DNA of 16,425 nt from Anaerolineae bacterium (lineage in GTDB: Bacteria; Chloroflexota; Anaerolineae; B4-G1; SLSP01), in NCBI GenBank assembly GCA_016927095.1, contig JAFGNI010000529.1:1-16425 (forward strand), in the 5' to 3' direction. This document shows, one piece after another, positions 1 through 7,342 of this stretch. A program made the translations under genes and the position numbers. Each line of letters opens with the position of its first letter. The stretch's first letter is position 1. The notes beneath the pieces were generated by a model that worked only from the letters and a program-made list of their open reading frames with translations, was not told the origin of the DNA and ran no database searches.

Positions 1-284
1 ACATCGCCCTCGCGGATGGCACCGGCGCCCCCGTGCAGCGCGTCAGCAGCGCTGATCGGAAGCGCGGGCGTCCCAGAGCACGAGAGCAGATGGGCAAAGC
101 GCTGCGCCATCGCATGCGATGTACCCGCACCGGTGACGAGCACATGGCCCGTGGTGCTGAGCAGCACCGTAACGACGTCCATGAGACCGCTGTTGAGCTG
201 GTCTGCCAGCGCCTCAACAGCAGCGGCCTCGCGCGTCACGACCTCGCGAGCCCGTGCGAGGATCGACGACTCAGAAAGAGACAT
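1..284 (-). CDS. SIS-domain sugar-phosphate isomerase, N-terminal part (cut by window edge)
   Basis: Leftward gene whose first 94 codons lie in the window. The start ATG (284-282) is preceded by GGAGG with an 8-nt spacer. The protein begins MSLSESSILARAREV and continues through a helical stretch to VTGAGTSHAMAQ (about residues 50-61) and ALHGG (about 82-86). This order (long helix, glycine-rich phosphosugar loop, then HG) is that of SIS isomerases of the KpsF/GutQ arabinose-5-phosphate isomerase type. At the loop, where KpsF-type enzymes read GKS, this protein has GTS (T55), so its substrate may differ from arabinose-5-phosphate. It lies 110 nt downstream of the SorC regulator on the same strand with no obvious terminator between, so the two are probably cotranscribed. 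It would isomerise a phosphosugar in the cytoplasm. The SIS fold is fairly sure; the substrate is unknown and the C-terminus is not visible. Confidence 0.8.
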   Translation of the reverse strand, partial: MSLSESSILARAREVVTREAAAVEALADQLNSGLMDVVTVLLSTTGHVLVTGAGTSHAMAQRFAHLLSCSGTPALPISAADALHGGAGAIREGD

Positions 285-394
285 CAGCTTGCCTCCGGTG
301 ATGCGCCTCGTTGGTGGTCGATAGCCAGCCACCGAGATGCACGATTGACGATTCACAACCCGCCGGTCCGTGGCCGGCCCTCATGGGCAGGGCT

Positions 395-1354
395 TCAGAC
401 TTCGTTCCCAAGGAGTGATTCGGCTGTCTGATGGTCCGTGACCAGGACATCCACGAAGCCGGCCTTGAGCGCAGCCCGGATGATCTGCCGCTTGGCGGTG
501 CCGCCGGCGACCGCGATGACGCGGGGAATGCGCGCCAGTTGCTCAAGGGAGAGCCCGATGATACGCTGGTTGAGTGACAGGCCCACGGGGTTCCCATCAA
601 CATCCATATAGCGCAGCAGGACATCGCCCACAGCACCGGCAGCCTGCAGCGCCTGGAGATCCTCCTCGCTGACAATATTGCCGTCCCGCAACAGCACGGA
701 CTCAGGCGTCGGCACACCCAGCCCCACGACCGCGACATCCGACCGCGCTGCCAGCTGCAGGACGTCTGAGATCTGATAGTCGGCACGCAGAACGTTCGCC
801 GCCGCGACCGAGGAGACCATGCCGGGCGCGGGCAGCAGGCGCAGATGGGCATGAAGCTTCTGAGCAACCTGGCGTACCACCTCCGTTGAGTGCTCGAGCG
901 CCCCCACCGGCCCTAGTCCACCGTTGAGCTGGACAACGGTCGCACCGGCAAAGGACTGCGAAGGCAAAGCCTCCACCATCGCCAGGATTGTGCGGCCCCA
1001 CGCCAGACCGATAACGCTGCCGTCGCCCACAGAGCGCAGCAAACACTCCGCAGCCGCCGGACCTAGTTCGCGGGCAACAAGGTCCGAGTCATCGGGATCA
1101 CTCACCCTCACCAGTGAAGCCTCAGACAACCCATAGCGCGCCTCCAGCTCGCGCTCGAGGTCTGCCAGTCCGGCGCTCGGGGGCACTAAGGTGATGTTGA
1201 CAACGCCTGCATCGCGCGCCCGCTGCAACAGCCGCGAGACTTTGGGACGCGACAGGCCGAAGCTCCCGGCGATCTCCTGTTGCGTCTGACCATCGCCGTA
1301 GTAGGCTCGCGCGATCCGATAGAGAAGGCGGTGTTCTTCTTGGCTTATCTGCAT
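395..1354 (-). CDS. SorC-family sugar-responsive transcriptional regulator
   Basis: A 319-residue DNA-binding regulator of the SorC/DeoR-R type. The N-terminus carries a helix-turn-helix (about residues 23-46, TQQEIAGSFGLSRPKVSRLL), preceded by the family's typical RIARAYY stretch. Residues about 60-315 form the phosphosugar-binding domain, with VVGLGVP and, near the end, VIAVAGGTAKRQIIRAAL. The start at 1354 gives the usual SorC length; the frame is open further upstream, but that sequence falls in the promoter region and looks non-coding. No strong Shine-Dalgarno site is visible before this ATG, only a weak G run about 14 nt upstream. It is divergent from the GH35-like operon and upstream of the SIS isomerase, the usual arrangement for a local regulator. 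The inferred ligand is a sugar phosphate from this pathway. Family assignment is secure; the effector is not known. Confidence 0.9.
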   Translation of the reverse strand: MQISQEEHRLLYRIARAYYGDGQTQQEIAGSFGLSRPKVSRLLQRARDAGVVNITLVPPSAGLADLERELEARYGLSEASLVRVSDPDDSDLVARELGPAAAECLLRSVGDGSVIGLAWGRTILAMVEALPSQSFAGATVVQLNGGLGPVGALEHSTEVVRQVAQKLHAHLRLLPAPGMVSSVAAANVLRADYQISDVLQLAARSDVAVVGLGVPTPESVLLRDGNIVSEEDLQALQAAGAVGDVLLRYMDVDGNPVGLSLNQRIIGLSLEQLARIPRVIAVAGGTAKRQIIRAALKAGFVDVLVTDHQTAESLLGNEV

Positions 1355-1384
1355 AGTGACGTGGGTTACCCCGATTGCGCGATC

Positions 1385-1434
1385 CGGGACTGCATCCGCC
1401 GGCGACCCACAACACGAACGGATGTGCAGTCCCG
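1385..1434 (-). promoter_or_regulatory. Inverted repeat in the regulator's leader: operator or 5'-UTR hairpin
   Basis: GGGACTGCATCCG (1386-1398) is matched on the opposite strand by CGGATGTGCAGTCCC (1419-1433). The arms pair throughout except for a 2-nt bulge, with one more C-G pair outside (1385/1434) and a 20-nt loop. The element lies just downstream of the predicted minus-strand promoter and upstream of the regulator's ATG. It would be either an autoregulatory operator or a stem-loop in the leader mRNA. The repeat is directly visible; its role is inferred. Confidence 0.55.
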
Positions 1435-1447
1435 AGCAAGTGTTCAG

Positions 1448-1476
1448 AGAGTACACCAACTCAGGTACGGTGTCAA
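1448..1476 (-). promoter_or_regulatory. Predicted promoter for the SorC regulator and SIS isomerase
   Basis: Read on the minus strand, a perfect -35 hexamer TTGACA (1476-1471) is followed after 17 nt by TACTCT (1453-1448), a weaker -10. Transcription would start near 1441, giving a leader of about 87 nt that contains the inverted repeat at 1385-1434. Confidence 0.5.
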
Positions 1477-1500
1477 GCCAAGCGGAGCGGTTAGTGGGTT

Positions 1501-1529
1501 TTGCTCCCCCTCTCGATCTGCAGTACACT
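1501..1529 (+). promoter_or_regulatory. Predicted promoter for the GH35-like operon
   Basis: TTGCTC (1501-1506) and TACACT (1524-1529) are separated by 17 nt, placing a start near 1536 and a leader of about 39 nt before the ATG at 1575. The -35 is poor, as expected for an activator-dependent or regulated promoter. A 5-bp inverted repeat (GGAGC 1484-1488, GCTCC 1503-1507) overlaps the -35. The assignment is tentative. Confidence 0.35.
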
Positions 1530-1574
1530 ACACCCAGGCGAGCCACAGAGACAGCTTTCAGAAGAGGAGCAGGG

Positions 1575-3752
1575 ATGAAGCCCATAACCTTCAACCCGAC
1601 GTGCTACCAGATCGGGAACCAACCGGTCTACCTGAACTCTGGTGAGTTCCACTACTTCCGCGTGTCCAGGACAGATTGGCGGCGGCGGATGGAACTGCTG
1701 AAAGAGGCGGGCGGCAACTGCGTCGCTACCTACATACCGTGGCTGATCCACGAGCCCGAAGAGGGCGCCTTCCGCTTCGACCGCGGCGACGGCATCACCG
1801 ATCTTGAGGCCTTTCTGGAGCTCGCACATAGCCTTGACCTCTACGTCATCGCGCGACCCGGCCCCTACCAGTATTCCGAACTGATCTATGGCGGGCTGCC
1901 CGGCTGGCTCTTCGCCCAGTATCCGGAAGTGCAGGCGCAGACGATCGACGGGCATCCCTTTGGCCTGCCCTCCGTCTCTTATCTCCATCCCGTCTTCCTG
2001 GAGAAGGCCACGGCTTGGTTTGCGGCCGTCTGTCCTATCCTAGCACGCCATACTGTGAGCCAGGGTGGCCCGATTGCCTTTACGCAGTTCGACAACGAGT
2101 TGATGGGCATCCACATCTGGTTCGGGGGTTTGGACTACAATCCCACCACCATGGGGTTCGGCGACCCAGAGGGACGCTATCCGCAGTTCCTCCGCCGCCG
2201 CTACAAGACGCTGGAAGCCCTCAATCAAGCCTACGCTACGAGCTACCTGAGCTACGCCGCGGTACAGCCCCTGTCGCCGGACCGGGCCCAGGACAGCCCA
2301 CGAGACGTCCTCAGGCTCCGCGACTACTTCGACTTCTATGTCGAGACCACCACCGAGTATGCGAAGTTCCTGTGCCGGCTCATGCGGGAGCATAGGATCG
2401 ACACGCCCCTGATGCACAATGCCGCCAACCCCGGGATGAACGCCTACTTCAAAGAGCTGAAAGCCGCGCTCGGAGAGGAGCTGCTCCTCGGCTCAGACCA
2501 CTACTACAACCTGAGTCAGAGCTGGCCCCAGAACAACCCCACCCCCCAGTATGCGCGCAATGTCTTCCTCTCGATGGAGAGTCTGCGCCTGATGGGGCAA
2601 CCACCCACGATTCTGGAGTTGCCGAGCGGCAGTGCCTCCGATTGGCCGCCGATCACGGCCCAAGATGCTGCCGCCTGCTACATGACGAACCTCGCCTATG
2701 GCATGAAAGGCCACAACTACTACGTCTTCACGGGCGGCCCCAACCCGCCGGGCGTGGGCGAGACCACGGATATGTACGACTACGGGGCCCCCATCAGCGC
2801 GCGGGGTCGGATACGCCCCCTCTACCACGCGCAAGCGGCCTTCGCGGCCTTCATTGCGGATCACAAGAGTCTCACGGAGTCCAGGCGCGTCTGCGACTGC
2901 CGGATAGGTCTGGACGCTGACTACGCCCGGGCGGATCAAGTCTGGCAGGGACGCGCAGGCCTGCTTTATTCGCCGGCGGACGCGTGGCGCTTCCTGAGCA
3001 CGGGTCTGCTGACATCCGCGTTCTGCGCCAGCCTGAGCCCCAACGGCGTCGACCTTGACAGCGACCGTTGGGTCACCGACACAACGACGCCGCTGCTCGT
3101 CGCTGCATCAGAGATGATGGCCCGGGACCGCCAGGAGCGGCTCGTGCGCTTTGTGCAGGGTGGTGGCAGGCTGCTGATCGCGCCAGTCCTACCGGCGGTC
3201 GATGAGGACTTCCGACCGTGCACAGTCCTGGCCGACTTCCTGGGAGGACCGGAGATCATCGCCGACACGAACCCGGTCACGCGGGTGATGGTGCAGGGCC
3301 CCAAAGGCACCATCAGCAATGTGCTCAAGAACGAGGTCTTTGTCACACAGAAGCTGCCCTCAGAATCAGACGAAGAAGCTGAGGCCTCCATCAGGATCGT
3401 CGCCACGGACGAACTCACCGGGAACGTGCTCGGCTGGCAGCTCACGACGCCTGCGCACGGACAGGCGCTCTTTCTAGGGATGAGCTGGGACCATCGCAAG
3501 GATGAGCAGGCGGCGGCCCTGACCGCCGCGCTCCGGTGGTTGGGACTGCAGCAGGTCGTCATGTGCAGCAACCCCAACGTCTGGACATCCCTGCGGGTCA
3601 GCGGGGACGCGGCGATCCTCTTCCTGATGAACCTCTTCTCCACACCGATGAAGGCCGAGATCTCCTATTGTGGCGCCCACGGCGCGCACATCGATCTGGG
3701 TCAGCAGCGTGTCCCGGCGATGTCGGTCAAAGCCCTGGAGGTGAGCAGATGA
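1575..3752 (+). CDS. GH35-like beta-galactosidase-type glycoside hydrolase
   Basis: A 725-residue clan GH-A glycosidase, probably a beta-galactosidase or related beta-glycosidase. The N-terminal TIM barrel shows the GH35 hallmarks: NSGEFHYFRV, YIPWLIHEP, then RPGPYQYSELIYGGLPGWL. The acid/base is most likely Glu175 in QFDNE, and the nucleophile Glu348 in TILELPSG. Later, GGGRLLIAPVLP resembles the amidotransferase-like domain of GH42 enzymes more than the jelly rolls usual in GH35, so this may be a divergent GH35/GH42-like subfamily. The start at 1575 follows GAGGAG with a 5-nt spacer and lies downstream of the predicted promoter; the longer open frame upstream runs through promoter sequence. 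No signal peptide is visible, so it would act on an imported oligosaccharide or glycoside. It heads the operon, and its stop overlaps a possible ATG of the next gene (ATGA). The substrate sugar is not determinable. Confidence 0.85.
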   Translation: MKPITFNPTCYQIGNQPVYLNSGEFHYFRVSRTDWRRRMELLKEAGGNCVATYIPWLIHEPEEGAFRFDRGDGITDLEAFLELAHSLDLYVIARPGPYQYSELIYGGLPGWLFAQYPEVQAQTIDGHPFGLPSVSYLHPVFLEKATAWFAAVCPILARHTVSQGGPIAFTQFDNELMGIHIWFGGLDYNPTTMGFGDPEGRYPQFLRRRYKTLEALNQAYATSYLSYAAVQPLSPDRAQDSPRDVLRLRDYFDFYVETTTEYAKFLCRLMREHRIDTPLMHNAANPGMNAYFKELKAALGEELLLGSDHYYNLSQSWPQNNPTPQYARNVFLSMESLRLMGQPPTILELPSGSASDWPPITAQDAAACYMTNLAYGMKGHNYYVFTGGPNPPGVGETTDMYDYGAPISARGRIRPLYHAQAAFAAFIADHKSLTESRRVCDCRIGLDADYARADQVWQGRAGLLYSPADAWRFLSTGLLTSAFCASLSPNGVDLDSDRWVTDTTTPLLVAASEMMARDRQERLVRFVQGGGRLLIAPVLPAVDEDFRPCTVLADFLGGPEIIADTNPVTRVMVQGPKGTISNVLKNEVFVTQKLPSESDEEAEASIRIVATDELTGNVLGWQLTTPAHGQALFLGMSWDHRKDEQAAALTAALRWLGLQQVVMCSNPNVWTSLRVSGDAAILFLMNLFSTPMKAEISYCGAHGAHIDLGQQRVPAMSVKALEVSR

Positions 3753-3784
3753 CCTTTAGCTTCAGATATGGGAGGTCTACCATG
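3737..3784 (+). promoter_or_regulatory. Two in-frame ribosome-binding site/start pairs for the next gene
   Basis: GGAGGTGA (3737-3744) lies 7 nt before ATG 3749, which overlaps the upstream TGA as ATGA. GGGAGG (3770-3775) lies 6 nt before ATG 3782 in the same frame, 11 codons later. Both are strong. The downstream pair fits the expected family N-terminus better; the upstream one would couple translation to the glycosidase. Confidence 0.6.
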
Positions 3785-5902
3785 ACCCTACCTCAAGACT
3801 ACGCAGAACGTGTCTACGCCGGTGTTCTGGGCAAGATCATCGGCGTCTATCTAGGACGTCCCTTTGAAGGCTGGTCCTACGACCGCATCAGCTCGGAGCT
3901 CGGGGAGATCAACTACTACGTCCACGAGCGCTTGGGGAAACCCTTGATCGTGACCGACGATGACATCTCGGGCACCTTCACCTTCATCCGCGCCCTAGAG
4001 GATTACGGAAACGACCCAGAGATCACGCCCGCCCAGATCGGCAAAACGTGGCTGAACTACCTCATCGAGGAACGGACCGTCCTCTGGTGGGGTGGCATGG
4101 GCAACTCCACGGAGCACACCGCCTACCTGCGGCTCAAAGCAGGCATTGAGGCACCGCAGAGTGGCTCGATGGCCCTCAACGGACAGGTGGTCGCGGAGCA
4201 GATCGGCGCCCAGATCTTCATCGACGGCTGGGCCATGGTGGCTCCTGGGGATCCCGCGTTCGCCGCCGAGCTCGCGCGGCGAGCCGCGAGTGTCAGTCAC
4301 GACGGGGAGGCGATCTACGGCGCACAGGTCCTGGCTGCGATGGAATCCCAGGCCTTTGTCGAATCGGACTTGGACGCCCTGCTCGATACCGGCGTGAGCG
4401 TCATACCCGCGGACAGCGTCATCGCCCAGATGATCGCTGAACTGCGCGAACTCCGCGCGCGTGAGCCCGACTGGCGAGCGGCTCGGGCTTGGCTCGACAC
4501 CAACTACGGCTACGCCGTCTACGGCGGCGGGGTGCACATGGTTCCGAACCACGGGCTGATGATCCTCAGCCTGCTCTATGGGGACGACGACTTCCAGAAG
4601 ACGATGATGATCGTCAATACCTCCGGCTGGGATACCGACTGCAACTCGGGCAATATCGGCTGCCTGATGGGAATCAAGAACGGGCTAGCCGGCCTGGCGA
4701 CGGGGCCTGACTACCGTGGGCCCGTGGCCGACTGTCTCTATCTTCCCACCGCGGATGGAGGCCGGGCTGTCACCGACGCGGCCAGGGAAGCCGTGTCCCT
4801 CATCAACAGTGGGCGGGGGCTGCAGGGCCTACCGCCGGTCGCCCCTAAGGGAGATGGCACGGGCGCGCCACGCTTTCACTTCGCGTTCCCGGGCGCGGTC
4901 CAGGGCTTCCTTGCGGACCAAAGCGTCGATGCCCGTGGCACCCTGACGTTGGAGAACGTCGCAGGGCACAGCGTGAACGGCGACCGCAGCCTGGCCTTCC
5001 GCTACCACGCGGTTGCGACAGGTCGCGTGGCCCGCGCCGGCACGGCGACCTTCCTCACACCGGAAGCCGCACGGATGCCGGGCTACGGCCTGATCTCCTC
5101 TCCCACCCTCTACGCCGGACAGACCATCCGCGCGCGCGTGGAGGCAGATGCGGCGAACAACCGCGCCGTCGCGTGCCGTCTCTACATCCGCACCTACGGT
5201 GGTGGCGACGAGCTAGTCCTCCGCCGCGGGCCTGACACGCGGCTAGCCCCCGGAGACGAGGCGGTCCTGACGTGGACCGTCGAGGACACTGCCGGCGATC
5301 CTATCGCCGAGGTTGGCATGGAGATCCACTCTGACTTACGGGCCGAGGGCACCCTCTACCTCGACACCTTGACGTGGGACGGCGCGCCGGACGTGAGCTT
5401 GACCAGACCCGACCACGATGGGTCGATGTGGCAGCGTGCATGGGTCAACGGTGTCGATCACCTGTGGGCGTCGGACGACCTGCGGGTCAGCCAGAACCAC
5501 GGCACTGGCCTCCTTATCCAGGGCGCGCGCGAATGGACTGACTACGAGGTCCGTGCCGCGATCCGCCCCCATCTGTTGCGACGTGGGGGCCTCGCTGCGC
5601 GTGTGCAGGGCATGCGCCGGTACTACGGTCTGCTGTTGTGCCATGAGGGCCGGCTATGCCTCGTCAAGGCGCTGGACGATGACACCATCATGGCCGAGAG
5701 GGACTTCGCCTGGACCTACGACGAAACCTATGAACTCACGATGCGGGTTGAGGGCCGGCGTATCGTGGCTGCAGTGGACGGGGACGTGGTCTTCGATGTT
5801 GTCGATGAGGACCACGCCCTTCTGGGGGGCGGCATCGCGCTGGTCATTGACGAAGGGCGTCTGAACGCTCCGGAGATCACGGTGAAACCCGTATCGCAAT
5901 AG
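3782..5902 (+). CDS. ADP-ribosylglycohydrolase (DraG)-like protein with two C-terminal beta-sandwich domains
   Basis: A 706-residue, three-domain protein (717 if started at 3749). Residues about 1-350 are an ADP-ribosylglycohydrolase/DraG fold: it opens MTLPQDYAERVYAGVLGKII and has TDDDISGTF (58-66) and SGWDTDCNSGN, with Asp284 and Asp286 as likely metal ligands. Residues about 360-540 look like a beta-sandwich of the carbohydrate-binding-module type. Residues about 545-706 look like a concanavalin/laminin-G or DUF1080-like domain (DYEVRAAIRP, YYGLLLC, YELTMRVEG). Classical members are single-domain and remove ADP-ribose from proteins. A multidomain version inside a sugar operon is more likely to cleave an N- or O-glycosidic bond in a carbohydrate or nucleoside-like substrate, but that is inference. 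No signal peptide is visible despite the binding-module-like domains. It is translationally close to the GH35-like gene and 12 nt from the dehydrogenase. Fold assignment is confident; function is open. Confidence 0.8.
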   Translation: MTLPQDYAERVYAGVLGKIIGVYLGRPFEGWSYDRISSELGEINYYVHERLGKPLIVTDDDISGTFTFIRALEDYGNDPEITPAQIGKTWLNYLIEERTVLWWGGMGNSTEHTAYLRLKAGIEAPQSGSMALNGQVVAEQIGAQIFIDGWAMVAPGDPAFAAELARRAASVSHDGEAIYGAQVLAAMESQAFVESDLDALLDTGVSVIPADSVIAQMIAELRELRAREPDWRAARAWLDTNYGYAVYGGGVHMVPNHGLMILSLLYGDDDFQKTMMIVNTSGWDTDCNSGNIGCLMGIKNGLAGLATGPDYRGPVADCLYLPTADGGRAVTDAAREAVSLINSGRGLQGLPPVAPKGDGTGAPRFHFAFPGAVQGFLADQSVDARGTLTLENVAGHSVNGDRSLAFRYHAVATGRVARAGTATFLTPEAARMPGYGLISSPTLYAGQTIRARVEADAANNRAVACRLYIRTYGGGDELVLRRGPDTRLAPGDEAVLTWTVEDTAGDPIAEVGMEIHSDLRAEGTLYLDTLTWDGAPDVSLTRPDHDGSMWQRAWVNGVDHLWASDDLRVSQNHGTGLLIQGAREWTDYEVRAAIRPHLLRRGGLAARVQGMRRYYGLLLCHEGRLCLVKALDDDTIMAERDFAWTYDETYELTMRVEGRRIVAAVDGDVVFDVVDEDHALLGGGIALVIDEGRLNAPEITVKPVSQ

Positions 5903-5914
5903 GGAGAACAGGCC

Positions 5915-6946
5915 ATGAAAGCTGCGATTGTAGAACAACCCGGCTCACTTGTCGTCCGCGACATTCCGATGCCGGCGGTTGGGGACTACGACGTGCTCTG
6001 CGATCTGCTCTACGGCGCGACCTGCACCGGCACCGACCAGCATCTGATCGCCGGACGTTTCCCTTGGCCTGTCACCTACCCCACCGTGCTAGGGCACGAA
6101 AGCGTGGGGCAAGCGGTGACGGTCGGCAAGAAGGTACGGCACTTCAGGGAGGGCGATCTGATCTCTCGCGTTGGGGCGCCCGCGGACCCTGGTGGCGCCT
6201 ACCAGGTCAACTGGGGGGGCTTTGCCGAGTTTGGCATCGCCCGAGATCATTGGGCAATGCGTGCCGACGGTCTGCCGGCCTCAGACTGGGTGCCCTACCG
6301 CGTCAACCAGGTGATCCCGCCCGATATCGACCCCCGGGCGGCCACCATGATCATCACGTGGCGAGAGACCCTCAGCTATACCACGCGGCTGGGCATACGC
6401 CCCGAGGCCAGCGTGCTCATCGTCGGTTCCGGTGGCAACGGGCTTTCGTTCGCGGCCCACGCTGCTAACGCTGGCGCGGGATGGGTCACGATGATGGGGA
6501 GCCACAACCGCAAGGCCGCCGCGCACGCTGCCGGCGCCACCAACTACGTTGACTACCGGGAAGACGATGCTGTGGCGCAGGCCCGAGCGCTGGCGCCGGA
6601 TGGCTACGATGTCGTCATCGATGCCGTAGGACAGGCCGAATCGGCAAACCAAGTCCTGAACCTGCTGAAGCCCGGCGGCACCCTGGGTATCTATGGCGTG
6701 GATGATCTGAACAACTGCAGGCTCCAGCCCCATCGCGCCCGCGGCTCGTTCACCTTCTACAACGGCGGTTATGATGAAGCTGAAGCCCACCACGAGGTGA
6801 TCACGATGATCCGCGATGGGCGCCTGGATGCAGGGATCTGGCTGGATCTGGAGCGCGCGTTCTCGCTTGACGAGATCCAGCTCGCCTTCAACGACGTCCG
6901 TTCCCGCAGGAGCATCAAGGCTCTGGTCAGCCTAACATCCGATTAG
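5915..6946 (+). CDS. Medium-chain dehydrogenase (zinc-type alcohol/polyol dehydrogenase-like)
   Basis: A 343-residue NAD(P)-dependent oxidoreductase of the medium-chain (MDR) superfamily. The GroES-like catalytic domain has Cys37 (ATCTGTDQH) and His61-Glu62 (LGHES), the usual catalytic zinc ligands or neighbours. The Rossmann domain carries VLIVGSGGNGLSFAA (around residues 168-182), then VVIDAVGQ and LLKPGGTLGIYG. The four-cysteine structural-zinc lobe of classical alcohol dehydrogenases is absent: the stretch after the GHE motif contains GAPADPGGAYQVNWGGFAEF instead. It starts 12 nt after the DraG-like gene with GGGAG 8 nt upstream. In context it probably oxidises a sugar or polyol hydroxyl, or reduces a keto-sugar, released by the upstream hydrolases. 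MDR family membership is sure; the substrate is unknown. Confidence 0.88.
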   Translation: MKAAIVEQPGSLVVRDIPMPAVGDYDVLCDLLYGATCTGTDQHLIAGRFPWPVTYPTVLGHESVGQAVTVGKKVRHFREGDLISRVGAPADPGGAYQVNWGGFAEFGIARDHWAMRADGLPASDWVPYRVNQVIPPDIDPRAATMIITWRETLSYTTRLGIRPEASVLIVGSGGNGLSFAAHAANAGAGWVTMMGSHNRKAAAHAAGATNYVDYREDDAVAQARALAPDGYDVVIDAVGQAESANQVLNLLKPGGTLGIYGVDDLNNCRLQPHRARGSFTFYNGGYDEAEAHHEVITMIRDGRLDAGIWLDLERAFSLDEIQLAFNDVRSRRSIKALVSLTSD

Positions 6947-6958
6947 GGGGTCACATCC

Positions 6959-7309
6959 ATGACACAGAAGGTCGCACTCTTCGCCTTCAATGGCGAACCT
7001 ATGTGCTTCGTCCATGTATTCCTCAGCGCCCTGGATATGGCGGCGCGCGACTATGACGTCAAGATCATCATCGAGGGCAGCAGCACGAAGACCGTCAATG
7101 ACTTCAACGAGCCGGGAGCCCAGTTCCACGGCCTCTACCAAGAGGTGAAGGCCAGCGGTCTTATCGACTGCGTCTGCAAGGCGTGCGCAGCCAAGATGGG
7201 CGCGCTGCCGGGCATTGAGGCCCAAGGTCTGCCCCTCTGCAGCGAGATGAAGGGGCATCCCAGCATGGCCCGCTACATCGACGCCGGCTACCAGATCATC
7301 ACCTTCTAG
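6959..7309 (+). CDS. DsrE/DsrF-like small protein
   Basis: A 116-residue cytoplasmic protein resembling the DsrE/DsrF/TusD superfamily: a short beta-strand start (KVALFAFNGE), an alpha/beta pattern, and a cysteine-bearing segment CVCKACAAKMG (Cys71, 73 and 76) in the region where DsrE-type proteins carry their reactive cysteine. Cys16 and Cys94 are also present. DsrE relatives bind or relay sulfur, but many homologues in metabolic operons have no known role. It starts 12 nt after the dehydrogenase with GGGGG 8 nt before the ATG, so it is the last gene of the operon. No terminator lies directly after it; the first one downstream is at 7486-7519. Family assignment is moderate; any sulfur-relay or redox role here is speculation. 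Confidence 0.65.
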   Translation: MTQKVALFAFNGEPMCFVHVFLSALDMAARDYDVKIIIEGSSTKTVNDFNEPGAQFHGLYQEVKASGLIDCVCKACAAKMGALPGIEAQGLPLCSEMKGHPSMARYIDAGYQIITF

Positions 7310-7313
7310 GGGG

Positions 7314-7342
7314 TTGACATTTGTGCCGTGTCATGCTAAAGT
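7314..7342 (+). promoter_or_regulatory. Near-consensus sigma-70-type promoter
   Basis: TTGACA (7314-7319), a 17-nt spacer, then TAAAGT (7337-7342). This is among the best promoter matches in the window and begins 5 nt after the DsrE-like stop. Transcription would start near 7349. What it drives is uncertain: a short terminated RNA, the citrate synthase operon by read-through, or both. Confidence 0.65.

Noticed and set aside
1356..1574. N-terminal extension of the GH35-like reading frame back to 1356
   Set aside because: It runs through the divergent promoter region and the palindrome; the family start motif and a good ribosome-binding site are at 1575.
3536..3781. Long upstream extension of the DraG-like frame into the glycosidase gene
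   Set aside because: It overlaps the well-conserved C-terminal coding frame of the glycosidase; the candidate starts with ribosome-binding sites are at 3749 and 3782.
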